48,115 bases of DNA from Chloroflexota bacterium (GTDB taxonomy: Bacteria > Chloroflexota > Anaerolineae > UBA4142). Both the position numbers and the translations under genes were made by a program. The number at the start of each line of letters is the position of its first letter. Position 1 is the stretch's first letter. Below, piece by piece: positions 17,059 through 26,112 of this stretch. The DNA lies in the NCBI GenBank assembly GCA_016208315.1, contig JACQYF010000003.1, positions 1-48,115 of the forward strand. Direction: 5' to 3'. A model generated the notes under the pieces. It was given only the letters and a program-made list of their open reading frames with translations, did no database searches and had not been told where the DNA came from.

Positions 17059-18579
17059 TTACGGCGCTTTGTGCCCCACCAGACTCAAGTTGTCAAAGTT
17101 GACGAGGAATTCGCGGCGGCCGATCGCCCATTTCTTCCACGCGCTGAAAAAGAGGGTCAGCGTATCGGTTGGCGCGGTGAAGATGTACTCGGCGGTATTG
17201 AACTTGGTCGGCGACTCGCGATAGTCTACCTGGCTCCAGGGGAAGACTTGCCAATTGGTCACGCTCTGCCACGCGCGGCAATCCACGCTCGCGCCCGGCA
17301 CGTAACCCCACTGCGCCGCCCAGCTCCAATCGCCGGTGTGTTTGTCGCCTTCGGTAATGCGGATCAAGCCGTTCGCGGTCAGATAATACGTGGCGCCGGG
17401 CGTCAGACCGGACACGACCTGACAAATCCCCGCATAGCGGTCGGACTCTTGGTTGGGGTCGGTTTCCGCGTACGCCAGCGAGTTGATCTCGATTAGTTGG
17501 GAATGCGTGCCGCCGCCGACCGCGGGTTTCCACGTGTCGTCGTAAAGCTGGTGGATGACGTTGCGCCCGCCGTTATCGAACGAACCCCACTGAAGCGCAA
17601 CGCCGAGCGGCGTAAAGCCACCCTCGAAATCGCCGTTCTTCAAATACTCGGCAATCGGCGCGACGGAGACGTTTGTCGTGTAAACCGAGACCTTGCCCGC
17701 GTCGTTCTTTGCTTCCGCCCTGAGGGTGTGCGTGCCCGTCACGGTCGGCGTCCACGTGAAATCTACTTGTTCGATGAGCGGCCCGGCGGTGTGGATCGCG
17801 CTGCCAACCAACTTGTCGTCGTCGAAGAGTTGCAGCGACGAAACGCCGACATCGTCCGACGCGAGCACGCGCACGCGAAACGGCTTGGCGACGTAGACGA
17901 ACGGAGGCGGGCTTGCGAAAACGCGGGGCGGATTACTGCTCGCCGGCGCGCTGCCGACGAGACTAACCGCATCCAGGTTCACGAACAGCGTGCGATAGCG
18001 CGTGGGCCACTTCTTGAGCGCGCGGATGAAAACGGTGAGTTTGTCCGAGGAGGCGACGACGGTCGTGGTGAACTTGGACATGACGCCGGCGTCGTCCTCG
18101 TTGTACGTCGTGCCCCATGGCACATCGCGCCAGGTCACCGCGCCCCAATCGGTTCCGCCGTTCGGGTCTGCCGCCCATTGGACGACGTAGCTATAGTTGT
18201 TCTTGTCGAGGTCGTCCGGCAGAACGCGAAGCATCCCGCTCATCGCCAAGGTGTACGAGGCGCCGGGGGTGACCGCGACGGTTTGGTAGATGCCCGAGTA
18301 GCGGGTCGCCTCGGTGACGAAATACGGCATGGTGCTAATGCGGAGAAATTGCGAGTGCTTGCCGTCTACCGCAAAGCGCGGGCCCATATCGTCGCGGTAG
18401 ATATAGTCGGCCGAGCCGCCGTTGTTGAACCCGATCCAACCCAACGCGACTCCATTTTCGCCAAAGCCCTCTTCGAAACTGCCGTTGCTCAGCCGATTGC
18501 CCTCGGCTGCGTAAATGGCCGTGGGGCCAAGAACCACGATCAGGACCACTGCGATCGCGAGCAAAATTAAGCGCCGCAT
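17059..18579 (-). CDS. Secreted protein with two carbohydrate-binding-like modules and an Ig-like domain
   Basis: A 506-aa exported protein. A signal peptide covers about 1-25 (LILLAIAVVLIVVLG, then AIYAAEG). Two related beta-sandwich modules begin NRLSNGSFEEGF (about 27) and EYLKNGDFEGGF (about 316), each with matching W-x-x-F-x-N-G-G and HSQ motifs; such modules resemble CBM4/9-type carbohydrate binders. Between them lies a bacterial Ig-like domain (PPFVYVAKPFRVRVLASDD...GTHTLRAEAKNDAGK, about 220-310). No catalytic domain is present. The start has GAGGT five bases upstream. Likely a cell-surface or extracellular glycan-binding protein; ligand unknown. Confidence 0.75.
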   Translation of the reverse strand: MRRLILLAIAVVLIVVLGPTAIYAAEGNRLSNGSFEEGFGENGVALGWIGFNNGGSADYIYRDDMGPRFAVDGKHSQFLRISTMPYFVTEATRYSGIYQTVAVTPGASYTLAMSGMLRVLPDDLDKNNYSYVVQWAADPNGGTDWGAVTWRDVPWGTTYNEDDAGVMSKFTTTVVASSDKLTVFIRALKKWPTRYRTLFVNLDAVSLVGSAPASSNPPRVFASPPPFVYVAKPFRVRVLASDDVGVSSLQLFDDDKLVGSAIHTAGPLIEQVDFTWTPTVTGTHTLRAEAKNDAGKVSVYTTNVSVAPIAEYLKNGDFEGGFTPLGVALQWGSFDNGGRNVIHQLYDDTWKPAVGGGTHSQLIEINSLAYAETDPNQESDRYAGICQVVSGLTPGATYYLTANGLIRITEGDKHTGDWSWAAQWGYVPGASVDCRAWQSVTNWQVFPWSQVDYRESPTKFNTAEYIFTAPTDTLTLFFSAWKKWAIGRREFLVNFDNLSLVGHKAP

Positions 18580-18596
18580 GTTGACCTCCGAGATGC

Positions 18597-18654
18597 AAAA
18601 AATTTCCCGTGTCCGTTGGTACAGGAATTGAACTCCTGTACCAACGGACACGGG
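18597..18654 (-). terminator. Strong terminator (21-bp perfect hairpin)
   Basis: Perfect 21-bp arms (18606-18626 and 18634-18654) with a 7-nt loop, followed on the minus strand by AAATTTTTT. It begins 5 bp after the stop of the DUF6788 gene and ends just before the next gene's ribosome site, so it insulates the two. Confidence 0.85.
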
Positions 18655-18658
18655 ACGA

Positions 18659-18997
18659 CTATTTCTTGTCGTGCTTGGCGCGCTGTTTTTGTTCGTACAC
18701 GTCGCGGGCTTTTTGAGGCAGAGAACGTCCAACGTAGCGCGAGCGGGTGCGCCCGCCCTCTTTCCAATAGACGTACCAATAGGGGCCGTGCGGACAGCGA
18801 GTGCAATTCTTTTTGCCGCAACGCACGGTTTCGTATCGAAACGTGAGGGAGCCGAATTGTTGTTCGGTGGTGACCGCGCGCTGTGACAGCGTGGTGCGGC
18901 GTTCCTGCACGACGCGGCGCAGGCGCTCTTCGATCTCGCGCAGCTTGTCCAGATCGCGGTCGCTCAGCTTTTCGAGCGGACTTGACTTTTGGGGCAT
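18659..18997 (-). CDS. DUF6788 family zinc-ribbon protein
   Basis: A 112-aa basic protein. A helical N-terminal half (SDRDLDKLREIEERLRRVVQ) leads to RCGKKNCTRCPHGPYWYVYW and TRSRYVGRSLP, the DUF6788 signature, with Cys positions that could bind zinc. Function is unknown; in my memory the family often lies near mobile or host-defence genes, and here it is alone. I choose the ATG at 18997, with AGGA about ten bases upstream, over an extension starting at 19039. It is followed by a strong terminator. Confidence 0.75.
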   Translation of the reverse strand: MPQKSSPLEKLSDRDLDKLREIEERLRRVVQERRTTLSQRAVTTEQQFGSLTFRYETVRCGKKNCTRCPHGPYWYVYWKEGGRTRSRYVGRSLPQKARDVYEQKQRAKHDKK

Positions 18998-19254
18998 AGG
19001 GGCTTGTCCTGTGAAAATTACGTTTGCAGTGTACCCCATGTTACCTAAGATGTCAAATGCGGCAACGAACGGATTATCCGCGAATTACGCGCAGGTTCGT
19101 AATACGCGACGTAGCGCAGTTTGCGGAGTCGCGTTATGCGCGGGCCGGAACGGCACTCCGCAAAACCCGCTGCGTGCCGGACTACGAACGAACGTCCAAG
19201 TTTTTGAGTAGCGGAGCGAAGTATGACATTGGGCTGAGAAGTAGTTATGAATTA

Positions 19255-19278
19255 GCGAAGATTCGCGGAGATTCGCGG
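19255..19278. repeat. Dispersed GATTCGCGG repeat
   Basis: Two tandem GATTCGCGG words. The same element occurs near 36757-36839. The rest of the 19040-19289 gap holds only short inverted words (CGCGTAATACGCG-like) and no supported gene. Confidence 0.5.
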
Positions 19279-19289
19279 CCAAGAACCGC

Positions 19290-22200
19290 TTACCGGCTGT
19301 TCAAAAGCTTGGCGAGGTTGGCTTCGAGGCGCGCCCGGGCGGCGGCGAGCGATTGATCGCACTGGGCCGCGGCGGCGAATTCCGGATCGGCTTTCGCCTT
19401 GTCGCCGCGCGCCAGGTACGCGGACGCTAGACTGAAATGCGCGAGGGGCGATTGGGGGGCCTGGCTGATTAGTTTTTGCGCCGACGCGATGGCCTGATCG
19501 AACGCCGCGGCGGCCTCCGCAGTCTTGTTTTGCCGCGCGAGCGCCAGGCCGCGCGCGGCTTGGAGATTGACCGCGAGCGTCGCCGCGCCGTCGGCGGAGA
19601 TTTGCTGCGCGTACGCGGGAAGCAGCGTCACCGCGCGGTCGTATGCCGCCAACGCGGCCGCGGCATCGTTGCGCCGCAAAGCGAGATGGCCGAGCCAGGT
19701 CTGGGCGTCGGCATTGGAGCCGGCGGCCGCCAGCGCCAACTTGAATTCGCTTTCGGCCGCGATGAGCTTGTCCTGTTCAAAGTAGACTTGGGCCAGGTTG
19801 TCGTGCGCGAGCGAGGCCGACAGCGCCGGCAGGTTCGGCGTTTCTAGAACGGCTTGGAATTCCCGTTCGGCATCGGCCAGATTTCCCGCGCCGAAAAGGT
19901 AACTGCCCGCCAGCAAATGCGCCAGCGTATCGCTCGGCGGCGCGGCGCGCAATTCCGCGAATAGCTTGGCCGCGTCGTCCTTACGCCCCTGCCCCAAGTA
20001 CAAGCCCGCGAGAACCGCGCGGTAATACGAATTAGGCGCGAGCGACACGGCGGCGTTTGCTTCGCGCGTCGCCGTACTAATGTTGCAGCGTTTGTACTCG
20101 ACATTCGCGAGCGCGAGATGCGCGCCGGCGTCATTCGGCGTGACGGAGAGCGCGGCTTGATACTCGCGCGCGGCGTCGTCCAGCCGGCTCGCGCTCGCGT
20201 AAAAATCGCCTAGCGCGAGACGCGCTTGGGCATTCTTGGGATCGAGGTCGAGCGCCTTTTGGTATTCGGCAATGGCCGCATCCATTTTCCCTTGCCGCGC
20301 GTAAACGCGCGCCAATTCCAAACGCAGGCCGGCGTTTTCGCGGCGTGCCAGCGATTGTTGATACGCAGCGGCCGCTTGGTCCCACTTGCCTTGTCGCGCG
20401 TAGACGTCGCCCAGCCCCGACAGCGCAAATTCGTTTTGCGGATCGAGCGCCAGCGCCTTTTGATATTCGCCCAGCGCGGCATCGTCATTCTGCTGCGCAA
20501 AATAGACCAGGCCGAGATAAACGCGCGTAAACGCATCGTCCTTGAGGGCGAGCGCCTTCTGGTACGCGCTCGCGGCATCATTCAGGCGCTTTAACTTTTC
20601 GTACGCGTTCCCCTGCGCGACGTAATACTCTGAGCTGGGCGGACCATACTTGACGGCGAGTTCGGCCTCCGCGGCCGCCTGATCGAATTTCTTCTGCGTG
20701 TAATAAATGCTGGTGAGCGCAAAATGGGCTTGCGCCAAGTCGGGGCGCAGGGCAACTGCAGCTTGCAGCGACTTGACCGCATCGCCGAATTTGTCTTGCA
20801 GGTATTGCGTGACGCCGAGCACGTAGTACGCGTCCGCATTCTGCGGATCAATCGCGAGCGCCGCCTGGTATTCTTGCTCGACCTTGGGGTAATCGTTGGC
20901 CGAGTAATAGATATTCGCGAGCAGCAGGTGCGCGCTGCTGTTGCACGCGGAAAGCTTGGTCGCTTGCTGTAGCTCGGCAATCGCCGCGCCGCCGCGATTC
21001 TGCTCCATGTACAACAGGCCGAGTACCGTGTGCGGAGTCGCGTCTTTCGGCGCGAGGTTCGCCCACTGCTTGTATTCGTTTTCCGCCGCTCCGAGATCCT
21101 TGTTCCAATATGCCACATTCCCCAGCCCGCGATACACTCGTCCATCGTCGGGCGCGAGTTTCTGCGCGGCGCGATATTCGTCGAGCGCCTTGGCGTAATT
21201 GGCCGCGGCCATGTAACTGTCGCCCAGCGCGATGCGCGCGCCCACGGGATCGGCGGGCGCGTGCGCGGCGGCTTGCTCGCGCCGCGCCAACGCGTTCTGC
21301 GCCGCCGATTTCGCCGCCTCGTTTTGGCCCAGCGCGGTTTGCGCCGACGCGAGCAGTTGGTAGATTTGCGCGTCGTTCGGATCGAGTTTGAGCGCGATTT
21401 GAAATTCGGCCAGCGCTTGATCGTTCTTGCCCGCCTGGCGATAGAGATCGCCGAGCAAGATGTGCGCGTTGGCGCTCGTCGGCCTGAGATTGACGGCGGT
21501 TTGCGCTTGGGCGATCGCGCGTTCGAGTTGGCGCGCGGGCGTACACAATTCGCTGTACGCGATGGCGAGGTTATAGTGGGCCTCGAACAGGCCGGGGTTT
21601 AGCGCCAACGCCTTTTCCAAATCCGCGACCGAATCGGCCACGCGGTTTTGTTGGTACAAGACCGTAGCGCGCTGGAAATAGATCAGTTCCGACCCCGTGA
21701 CCTGCGCGTTATTCGGATTGGCCAGTGCCTTGTCGAACAGCGCAAGGGCGCGCGTGGAATCGCCGTTCAGGTAAAACGCGAGGCCGAGGAGCGCGGTCGA
21801 GATGAGGGCGGTCTGTTCGGGGCCGTTCTTGACGTAGAGATCGAAATCGGAAATCGTAGCCGGCGTGCGCGAATAGAGCGCGAGATCGCGCTCGGTCGGG
21901 GCGCGCGGCACCGCTAGGCCGCTCGCGCCCGCGGCGGCAGCCGTATCGAAAACAAATGGGACGCTCACCGATTCGCGCGCGAGGATCGGCACGCGCACCA
22001 TCTCGACGTGCGGGCTGACGCCCAAATCGTCGTACCAGCCCCAGATCACGAGGGTCGCTTTATTATCCGCGCCGCGCGCGCGCGCCTCGGTGGAATCGCG
22101 ATAGACCTCCACGGTTTGCTCGACCACCACATTCCCGCCGACATCTTGCAGATTCTTTTGAATGTCGAGCGCGATCCGTCGCGGGAAATCCACAATCCGG

Positions 22201-23528
22201 CTGGATTTGCTGCGATCAAAATCGCTGATGAGGACGAGAAAATTACTCGGCGGCGTGAGGCGATTAAAGAGCGACCAACCGCCCCACGCGGCGCCGCCAA
22301 TCAGGAGCACGGCCAGGAACGCGCCGGCCCGGAGGCGATTGACGCGCAGGGGCGAACGCACGACGAGGTAGAGGGAGAGCGCCGCGCTCGCGACGAAAAG
22401 CAGCGCGATCAACAAAGGCAGCGCGGCGAGCAGCGGGCCGATGGGGCGCGCGAGGAGTTCGAAAACCTGGGTGATGAATTGGAGCGCGGCAAACAGGATG
22501 CCGAGAATGCCGAGCACCGTCGCCAGTTGACTGCGGCGATCCCGCGGTGCCTGGCGGACGTTGGGCGCTTGGCGGCCCACGAGGGGCGCGGCCAGTTCTG
22601 CGGCCGCGCCGAGACGCGAGAGCCACGGCGCGCGGCCGGAGAGGGATTTGTCTACCAGGGTTTGCGCGCCGGTCGCGGCCACCTCGGCCGCGGCCGATTC
22701 GCCGCGCAGCGCGGCGCGGAACGCGCGGGCCAGGTCGCCCGCGGTCGCAAAGCGTTCGGCGGGCTTTTTGGCCAGGGCCTTGAGAATGACGGCTTGGACC
22801 GCCTCGGGAATATTCGCGTTCAAATCACGCGGCGGCGGTGGCGTCGCGGTGAGATGCTGCATCATCACCGCGGTCGGCGAGTCGCCCTGGAACGGCACGC
22901 GGCCGGTCGCCATTTCGTACAAGACGACGCCGAGGGAATAAATGTCGGTGTGCGCGTCCACCGGCTCGGCCTGGGCTTGCTCCGGCGACATGTAGGCGGG
23001 TGTGCCGATCGGGCTGCCGCTGGCGCTGACCTGCGCGGTGTCGGTCACGATCTTGGCGATGCCAAAATCGGTGAGGACCGGTTCGTCCGCCGAAGTAAAG
23101 AGGATGTTCGCGGGTTTGACGTCGCGGTGGATCGCGTCGCGGGCGTGCGCGTAATCGAGCGCGCTGGCCACCGCGTCGAGGATGCGCGCGGCTTCGCCCA
23201 GCGGAATCGTCTCGCCGCGCGCGCGGAACTCGGCGAGGCGGTCCTTGAGCATCGCGCCTTCTAGGTATTCCATCACCATATACGGCTCGCCCGCGGCGAC
23301 ATCGTAATCGTACAGTTGAACGATGTTCGGATGGCGCAGCGCGGCGACGAGCTTGGCTTCGCGCCGGAAGCGCTCTTCAAAATCGGCGCTGGTCGCGAAT
23401 TGCGCCAGGATCACTTTGATCGCGACCTCGCGGTCGAGGAACGGATGGCGCGCGCGGTACACCTCGGCCATACCGCCGCGTCCGAGGCGCTGGGTTACCA
23501 CGTACTTGCCAAACGATTGGGCGGCCAT
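19290..23528 (-). CDS. Membrane Ser/Thr protein kinase with long TPR array
   Basis: A 1412-aa eukaryotic-type kinase. Kinase domain about 8-270: GRGGMAEVY (16-24), catalytic Lys38 in VAIKVI, HRDVKPANIL (134-143), DFG (154-156) and GTPAYMSPEQ (175-184). A linker leads to about three hydrophobic segments (about 430-530), then an extracytoplasmic-looking domain (LISDFDRSKSSRI, about 540-650) and about twenty TPRs to the end. The ATG overlaps the stop of the upstream FHA-lipase gene (TAATG), so translation is coupled. FHA domains bind phospho-Thr, which makes the partner a likely substrate. The antisense frames in this GC-rich region are not genes. Confidence 0.9.
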   Translation of the reverse strand: MAAQSFGKYVVTQRLGRGGMAEVYRARHPFLDREVAIKVILAQFATSADFEERFRREAKLVAALRHPNIVQLYDYDVAAGEPYMVMEYLEGAMLKDRLAEFRARGETIPLGEAARILDAVASALDYAHARDAIHRDVKPANILFTSADEPVLTDFGIAKIVTDTAQVSASGSPIGTPAYMSPEQAQAEPVDAHTDIYSLGVVLYEMATGRVPFQGDSPTAVMMQHLTATPPPPRDLNANIPEAVQAVILKALAKKPAERFATAGDLARAFRAALRGESAAAEVAATGAQTLVDKSLSGRAPWLSRLGAAAELAAPLVGRQAPNVRQAPRDRRSQLATVLGILGILFAALQFITQVFELLARPIGPLLAALPLLIALLFVASAALSLYLVVRSPLRVNRLRAGAFLAVLLIGGAAWGGWSLFNRLTPPSNFLVLISDFDRSKSSRIVDFPRRIALDIQKNLQDVGGNVVVEQTVEVYRDSTEARARGADNKATLVIWGWYDDLGVSPHVEMVRVPILARESVSVPFVFDTAAAAGASGLAVPRAPTERDLALYSRTPATISDFDLYVKNGPEQTALISTALLGLAFYLNGDSTRALALFDKALANPNNAQVTGSELIYFQRATVLYQQNRVADSVADLEKALALNPGLFEAHYNLAIAYSELCTPARQLERAIAQAQTAVNLRPTSANAHILLGDLYRQAGKNDQALAEFQIALKLDPNDAQIYQLLASAQTALGQNEAAKSAAQNALARREQAAAHAPADPVGARIALGDSYMAAANYAKALDEYRAAQKLAPDDGRVYRGLGNVAYWNKDLGAAENEYKQWANLAPKDATPHTVLGLLYMEQNRGGAAIAELQQATKLSACNSSAHLLLANIYYSANDYPKVEQEYQAALAIDPQNADAYYVLGVTQYLQDKFGDAVKSLQAAVALRPDLAQAHFALTSIYYTQKKFDQAAAEAELAVKYGPPSSEYYVAQGNAYEKLKRLNDAASAYQKALALKDDAFTRVYLGLVYFAQQNDDAALGEYQKALALDPQNEFALSGLGDVYARQGKWDQAAAAYQQSLARRENAGLRLELARVYARQGKMDAAIAEYQKALDLDPKNAQARLALGDFYASASRLDDAAREYQAALSVTPNDAGAHLALANVEYKRCNISTATREANAAVSLAPNSYYRAVLAGLYLGQGRKDDAAKLFAELRAAPPSDTLAHLLAGSYLFGAGNLADAEREFQAVLETPNLPALSASLAHDNLAQVYFEQDKLIAAESEFKLALAAAGSNADAQTWLGHLALRRNDAAAALAAYDRAVTLLPAYAQQISADGAATLAVNLQAARGLALARQNKTAEAAAAFDQAIASAQKLISQAPQSPLAHFSLASAYLARGDKAKADPEFAAAAQCDQSLAAARARLEANLAKLLNSR

Positions 23529-25207
23529 TAGCGGGTCAGTTCCAGCTTGAGACGCATTTTCACGTCGTTGTCCACAAAGAGCGAGCCGTGCAGTTGTTGC
23601 ACGGGATGAATCTCGGCGCCCGGCAGCACCGCGCTCGCTTCGGGAATCGTATTGTCGCCACGCGCCTCGACGGCAAAGTCCACTTTTTGCCACAGCCCCA
23701 AGGGACCGAGCAGCACGCTGATGTTCGTGATCGTCTTGATGCCGTAGCCGAAAATGCAAATCGTCGGCACGCTCGAACCGGTCCCCAGGTTGCGCCGAAA
23801 TTCGCGCGCCGCGCGGAGGAGCGGCCGCTGCGGCTCGGGCAGCCATGCTTCGTCCGCGAACAGATCAATCTGACGCTTTGCGGCATCGGCGCGCTGCGCG
23901 TGGGTAGGCAAGATTTGATAAAGGGAGGGAAAGGTCGCCAAGATCGCGCGGAGCCGTTCGCCCATGAGACCGAGCGGCAGAAGGTTCGCGCGCAGGAGCA
24001 GATTGGAAATCGCGCTCGGCGTGCCCGCGTGGGGCCCGCCCATGAGAATGAGACGGCTCACTTTGTCTTTGCCGCCCAGGTGCTCGATATACTCGCGACT
24101 GACCAGGCAGCCCATGCTGTGGGCGATAATCGTGACCGGCGCCTTGACGTTCCACGCGTCAATTTGCTCCGCCAAGCGCCGGGCCGAAAGGCGGATGTCT
24201 TGCCGCCAATCGTACGGGCATTCGATCAAATCCTTGCCGCGCTCGTAGCCCAGCCCCTCTTCGAGATAGTCGCCCAGGCGATTGTACGCTTCGAATTTGA
24301 CGACGTTCGGGACGATCACGATCTCGCGGACGATGCCGCGCGCTTCAATGTTCGGATCGTCGGGATAGCGAAAGACTTCGGGATGGGTGAGCAAATGCCG
24401 CGGGTTGGGCCAGAGACATTCGCTGCCGCGCCACAACTCGGAACCCATAACGCCAGGGACGACCACGACGGGACGGCGAGGGCTGGTGGGCGTCGGAGTG
24501 TCCGCTAGCGTGAGGTCGTCGGGCGCGAATGCGTTTTGAAACGTGAGCCGCGTGCGGCCGATGCGGAGCGTATCGCCCGTGCGGAGCGCGTGCGTTTGAA
24601 TCCGTTGCTCGCCGAGCCAGGTCCCGTTGGTGCTGTCGAGATCGCGCAGCGCAAAGGAATCGCCGATCCGTTCGAGGCGCGCGTGATGGCGCGAGGATTT
24701 GGGATCGTCCAGCACAAGGTCGCTCTTGGAATCACGGCCAATCGTGAACGCGTCTTGCGTGAGGGCCAGCTCGCGTGTTCCTTTGGGCGTATGGATGGTC
24801 AAACGCGGCGTGCGGGTATTGTGGATGGTCGCGGCGAGCGTTTGCTGCGCGAGCGTCGCTTCCAAATCGGATTCGGAATTGATCTGGGTCAGTTGCGGCT
24901 CGACGCGCGGCGCGCTGATTTCATAGCGCAGCGCGCAATCGCCGATGGCGATGACATCGCCGGGCGTGAGGACCGCGGTCGCGATGGGCGCGCCATTTAC
25001 GCGCGTGCCGTTCGCCGAGCCGAGATCCACCAAGGTCGCGCCCGCGTCGCCGACGTCCAGGCGCGCGTGCGCACGCGAGACGCGGGCATCGCGCAGCACA
25101 ATATCGTTCGTGGCCGCGCGCCCGAGTGTGGCGCTCGCCGTGGACAGCGAGAATTCTTGTTCATGCCCATCGGGCTGAGTGAGGACGAGTTTGGCAACCG
25201 TTTCCAT
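23528..25207 (-). CDS. Double FHA protein fused to an LCAT-like lipase/acyltransferase
   Basis: A 559-aa protein with an unusual fusion. FHA domain 1 is about 1-97 (GR 29-30, SRAH 44-47, NGT 66-68); FHA domain 2 about 135-225 (GR 157-158, SRHH 172-175, NGT 194-196). The C-terminal alpha/beta hydrolase (about 245-559) begins PVVVVPGVMGS, has YDWR (332-335) and nucleophile Ser364 in AHSMG, as in lecithin:cholesterol acyltransferase and bacterial relatives. No signal peptide is seen, so it acts in the cytoplasm. Start could be this ATG or the GTG at 25213; TATAAT lies at 25230-25225. It is translationally coupled to the kinase gene, suggesting lipid or ester chemistry under phospho-Thr control. 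Confidence 0.87.
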   Translation of the reverse strand: METVAKLVLTQPDGHEQEFSLSTASATLGRAATNDIVLRDARVSRAHARLDVGDAGATLVDLGSANGTRVNGAPIATAVLTPGDVIAIGDCALRYEISAPRVEPQLTQINSESDLEATLAQQTLAATIHNTRTPRLTIHTPKGTRELALTQDAFTIGRDSKSDLVLDDPKSSRHHARLERIGDSFALRDLDSTNGTWLGEQRIQTHALRTGDTLRIGRTRLTFQNAFAPDDLTLADTPTPTSPRRPVVVVPGVMGSELWRGSECLWPNPRHLLTHPEVFRYPDDPNIEARGIVREIVIVPNVVKFEAYNRLGDYLEEGLGYERGKDLIECPYDWRQDIRLSARRLAEQIDAWNVKAPVTIIAHSMGCLVSREYIEHLGGKDKVSRLILMGGPHAGTPSAISNLLLRANLLPLGLMGERLRAILATFPSLYQILPTHAQRADAAKRQIDLFADEAWLPEPQRPLLRAAREFRRNLGTGSSVPTICIFGYGIKTITNISVLLGPLGLWQKVDFAVEARGDNTIPEASAVLPGAEIHPVQQLHGSLFVDNDVKMRLKLELTR

Positions 25208-25224
25208 CGGCACGACTGGCAGGG

Positions 25225-25230
25225 ATTATA
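25225..25230 (-). promoter_or_regulatory. -10 box with very short leader
   Basis: TATAAT on the minus strand ends 11 bases before GTG 25213 and 17 before ATG 25207. No ribosome site is visible; the mRNA would have a leader of only about 5-11 nt. Confidence 0.45.
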
Positions 25231-25253
25231 GCACAAGTTGTGGTGCGCGGGAA

Positions 25254-25432
25254 GACGGGCGACCGAGGTCGCGGCAACACACAGCAAAGTCCACCTTCGT
25301 GGACTAGAACTAATCGGCGGAGGCCGATTTCGCCATGTGTTGCCGCGGTTTCAACCGCCGGGTTTGCCGCCATGCACCCAATGTTGGTCGCTCTTCTCGG
25401 CAAACCACCACGCGTGGTGGCACCCGAAAGCT
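25254..25432. repeat. Cluster of short palindromes
   Basis: Successive small hairpins are seen: AGTCCACcttcGTGGACT, GCGGAGGCCGATTTCGCC-like and GCGGTTTCAACCGC. The block fills the intergenic space between the FHA-lipase promoter and the recombinase remnant and is typical of decayed REP elements. The frames through it carry no recognisable protein. Confidence 0.5.
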
Positions 25433-26098
25433 TATTGATTTTTCAATAATTAATGTCCGGACAAAGGCTCGATTTTGAGCGTGATTTTGGCTGTTCGGGC
25501 GGACATTAATTATTGAATATTCAGTAAGTGCTTTCTCCCCAATGATGCACTGTGCGTCTAGAATTTTCTCTCCGTCCACTTTCCGATAGACTGCCGTGAC
25601 GTCCAGCGTTTCCACCAACCAGTGCCGCTTGGCGAAGTCGCCATCGGCATAATCCAGGTGTTTTTGAATCTCCGCCGCGAATTGCTCAAGACCTGCCACT
25701 CGCTCTTGGGTCAACGCGGCTGCATCCAACCGCTCCGTGAGTTCTCTGTGCGTACGCTCAAGACTTCCGATCTCAGTGTCCAGAGCTTGAGCTTTGGTAT
25801 CGAGCACGTCCTTCCGAACCTTGCTGGTTAGGTAGAGTTCAAGCAGTTCATCGTATTCGCGCTTTTTCTGAGTCAGGAGATCCGTGCTCACTTCCAATTG
25901 TCGGCGCAACGGGGCAATCACTTCCTCTTGTTGCTGCAGGTATGCCACCATGTTCTCGCGAAGTCGCTCCGGATTGAGGAGTAGTCCTTTGAGCCATTCC
26001 CAAATGACGGCGTCCACCTTTCTTCCGCTTACGCGGTGCCCCATGCCTCGGCCTTTACCCTGTTGCTCGCGACAAATATAGTAAGGGTAATAATGCAC
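25310..26098 (-). pseudogene. C-terminal remnant of a large serine recombinase
   Basis: The frame starts inside the zinc beta-ribbon region (YYICREQQGKG...RVSGRKVDAVIWEWLKGLLLNPE), continues through the long coiled coil typical of large serine recombinases (QQEEVIAPLRRQLEVSTDLL) and the FAKRHWLVETLDVTAVYRKV segment. The N-terminal resolvase domain with its catalytic Ser and the recombinase domain are absent. The last part, after about 25520, crosses the 76-bp inverted-repeat element and is probably not native. It breaks off at about 26100, where an unrelated plus-strand frame begins, marking a deletion or insertion junction. Confidence 0.7.
25442..25517. repeat. 76-bp element with 18-bp perfect inverted ends
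   Basis: TTCAATAATTAATGTCCG (25442-25459) is matched perfectly by its inverse at 25500-25517, around 40 nt. The arms are AT-rich unlike the flanks. It lies at the 3' edge of a serine-recombinase remnant, so it may be a miniature element, an attachment-type site or the recombinase gene's terminator. Confidence 0.6.
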
Positions 26099-26112
26099 TT
26101 GGCCAAGCGGTT

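Noticed and set aside
18606..18654. Large palindrome as an integron-type or phage attachment site
   Set aside because: Position right after a stop codon and the following T-run fit a terminator; no integrase is nearby.
19040..19289. Possible small gene in the gap before the kinase gene
   Set aside because: Frames lack ribosome sites and are made of short inverted repeats.
20000..23500. Long plus-strand open frames opposite the kinase-TPR gene
   Set aside because: GC-rich antisense shadows with Arg-rich, low-information translations; the minus-strand frame has clear kinase and TPR motifs.
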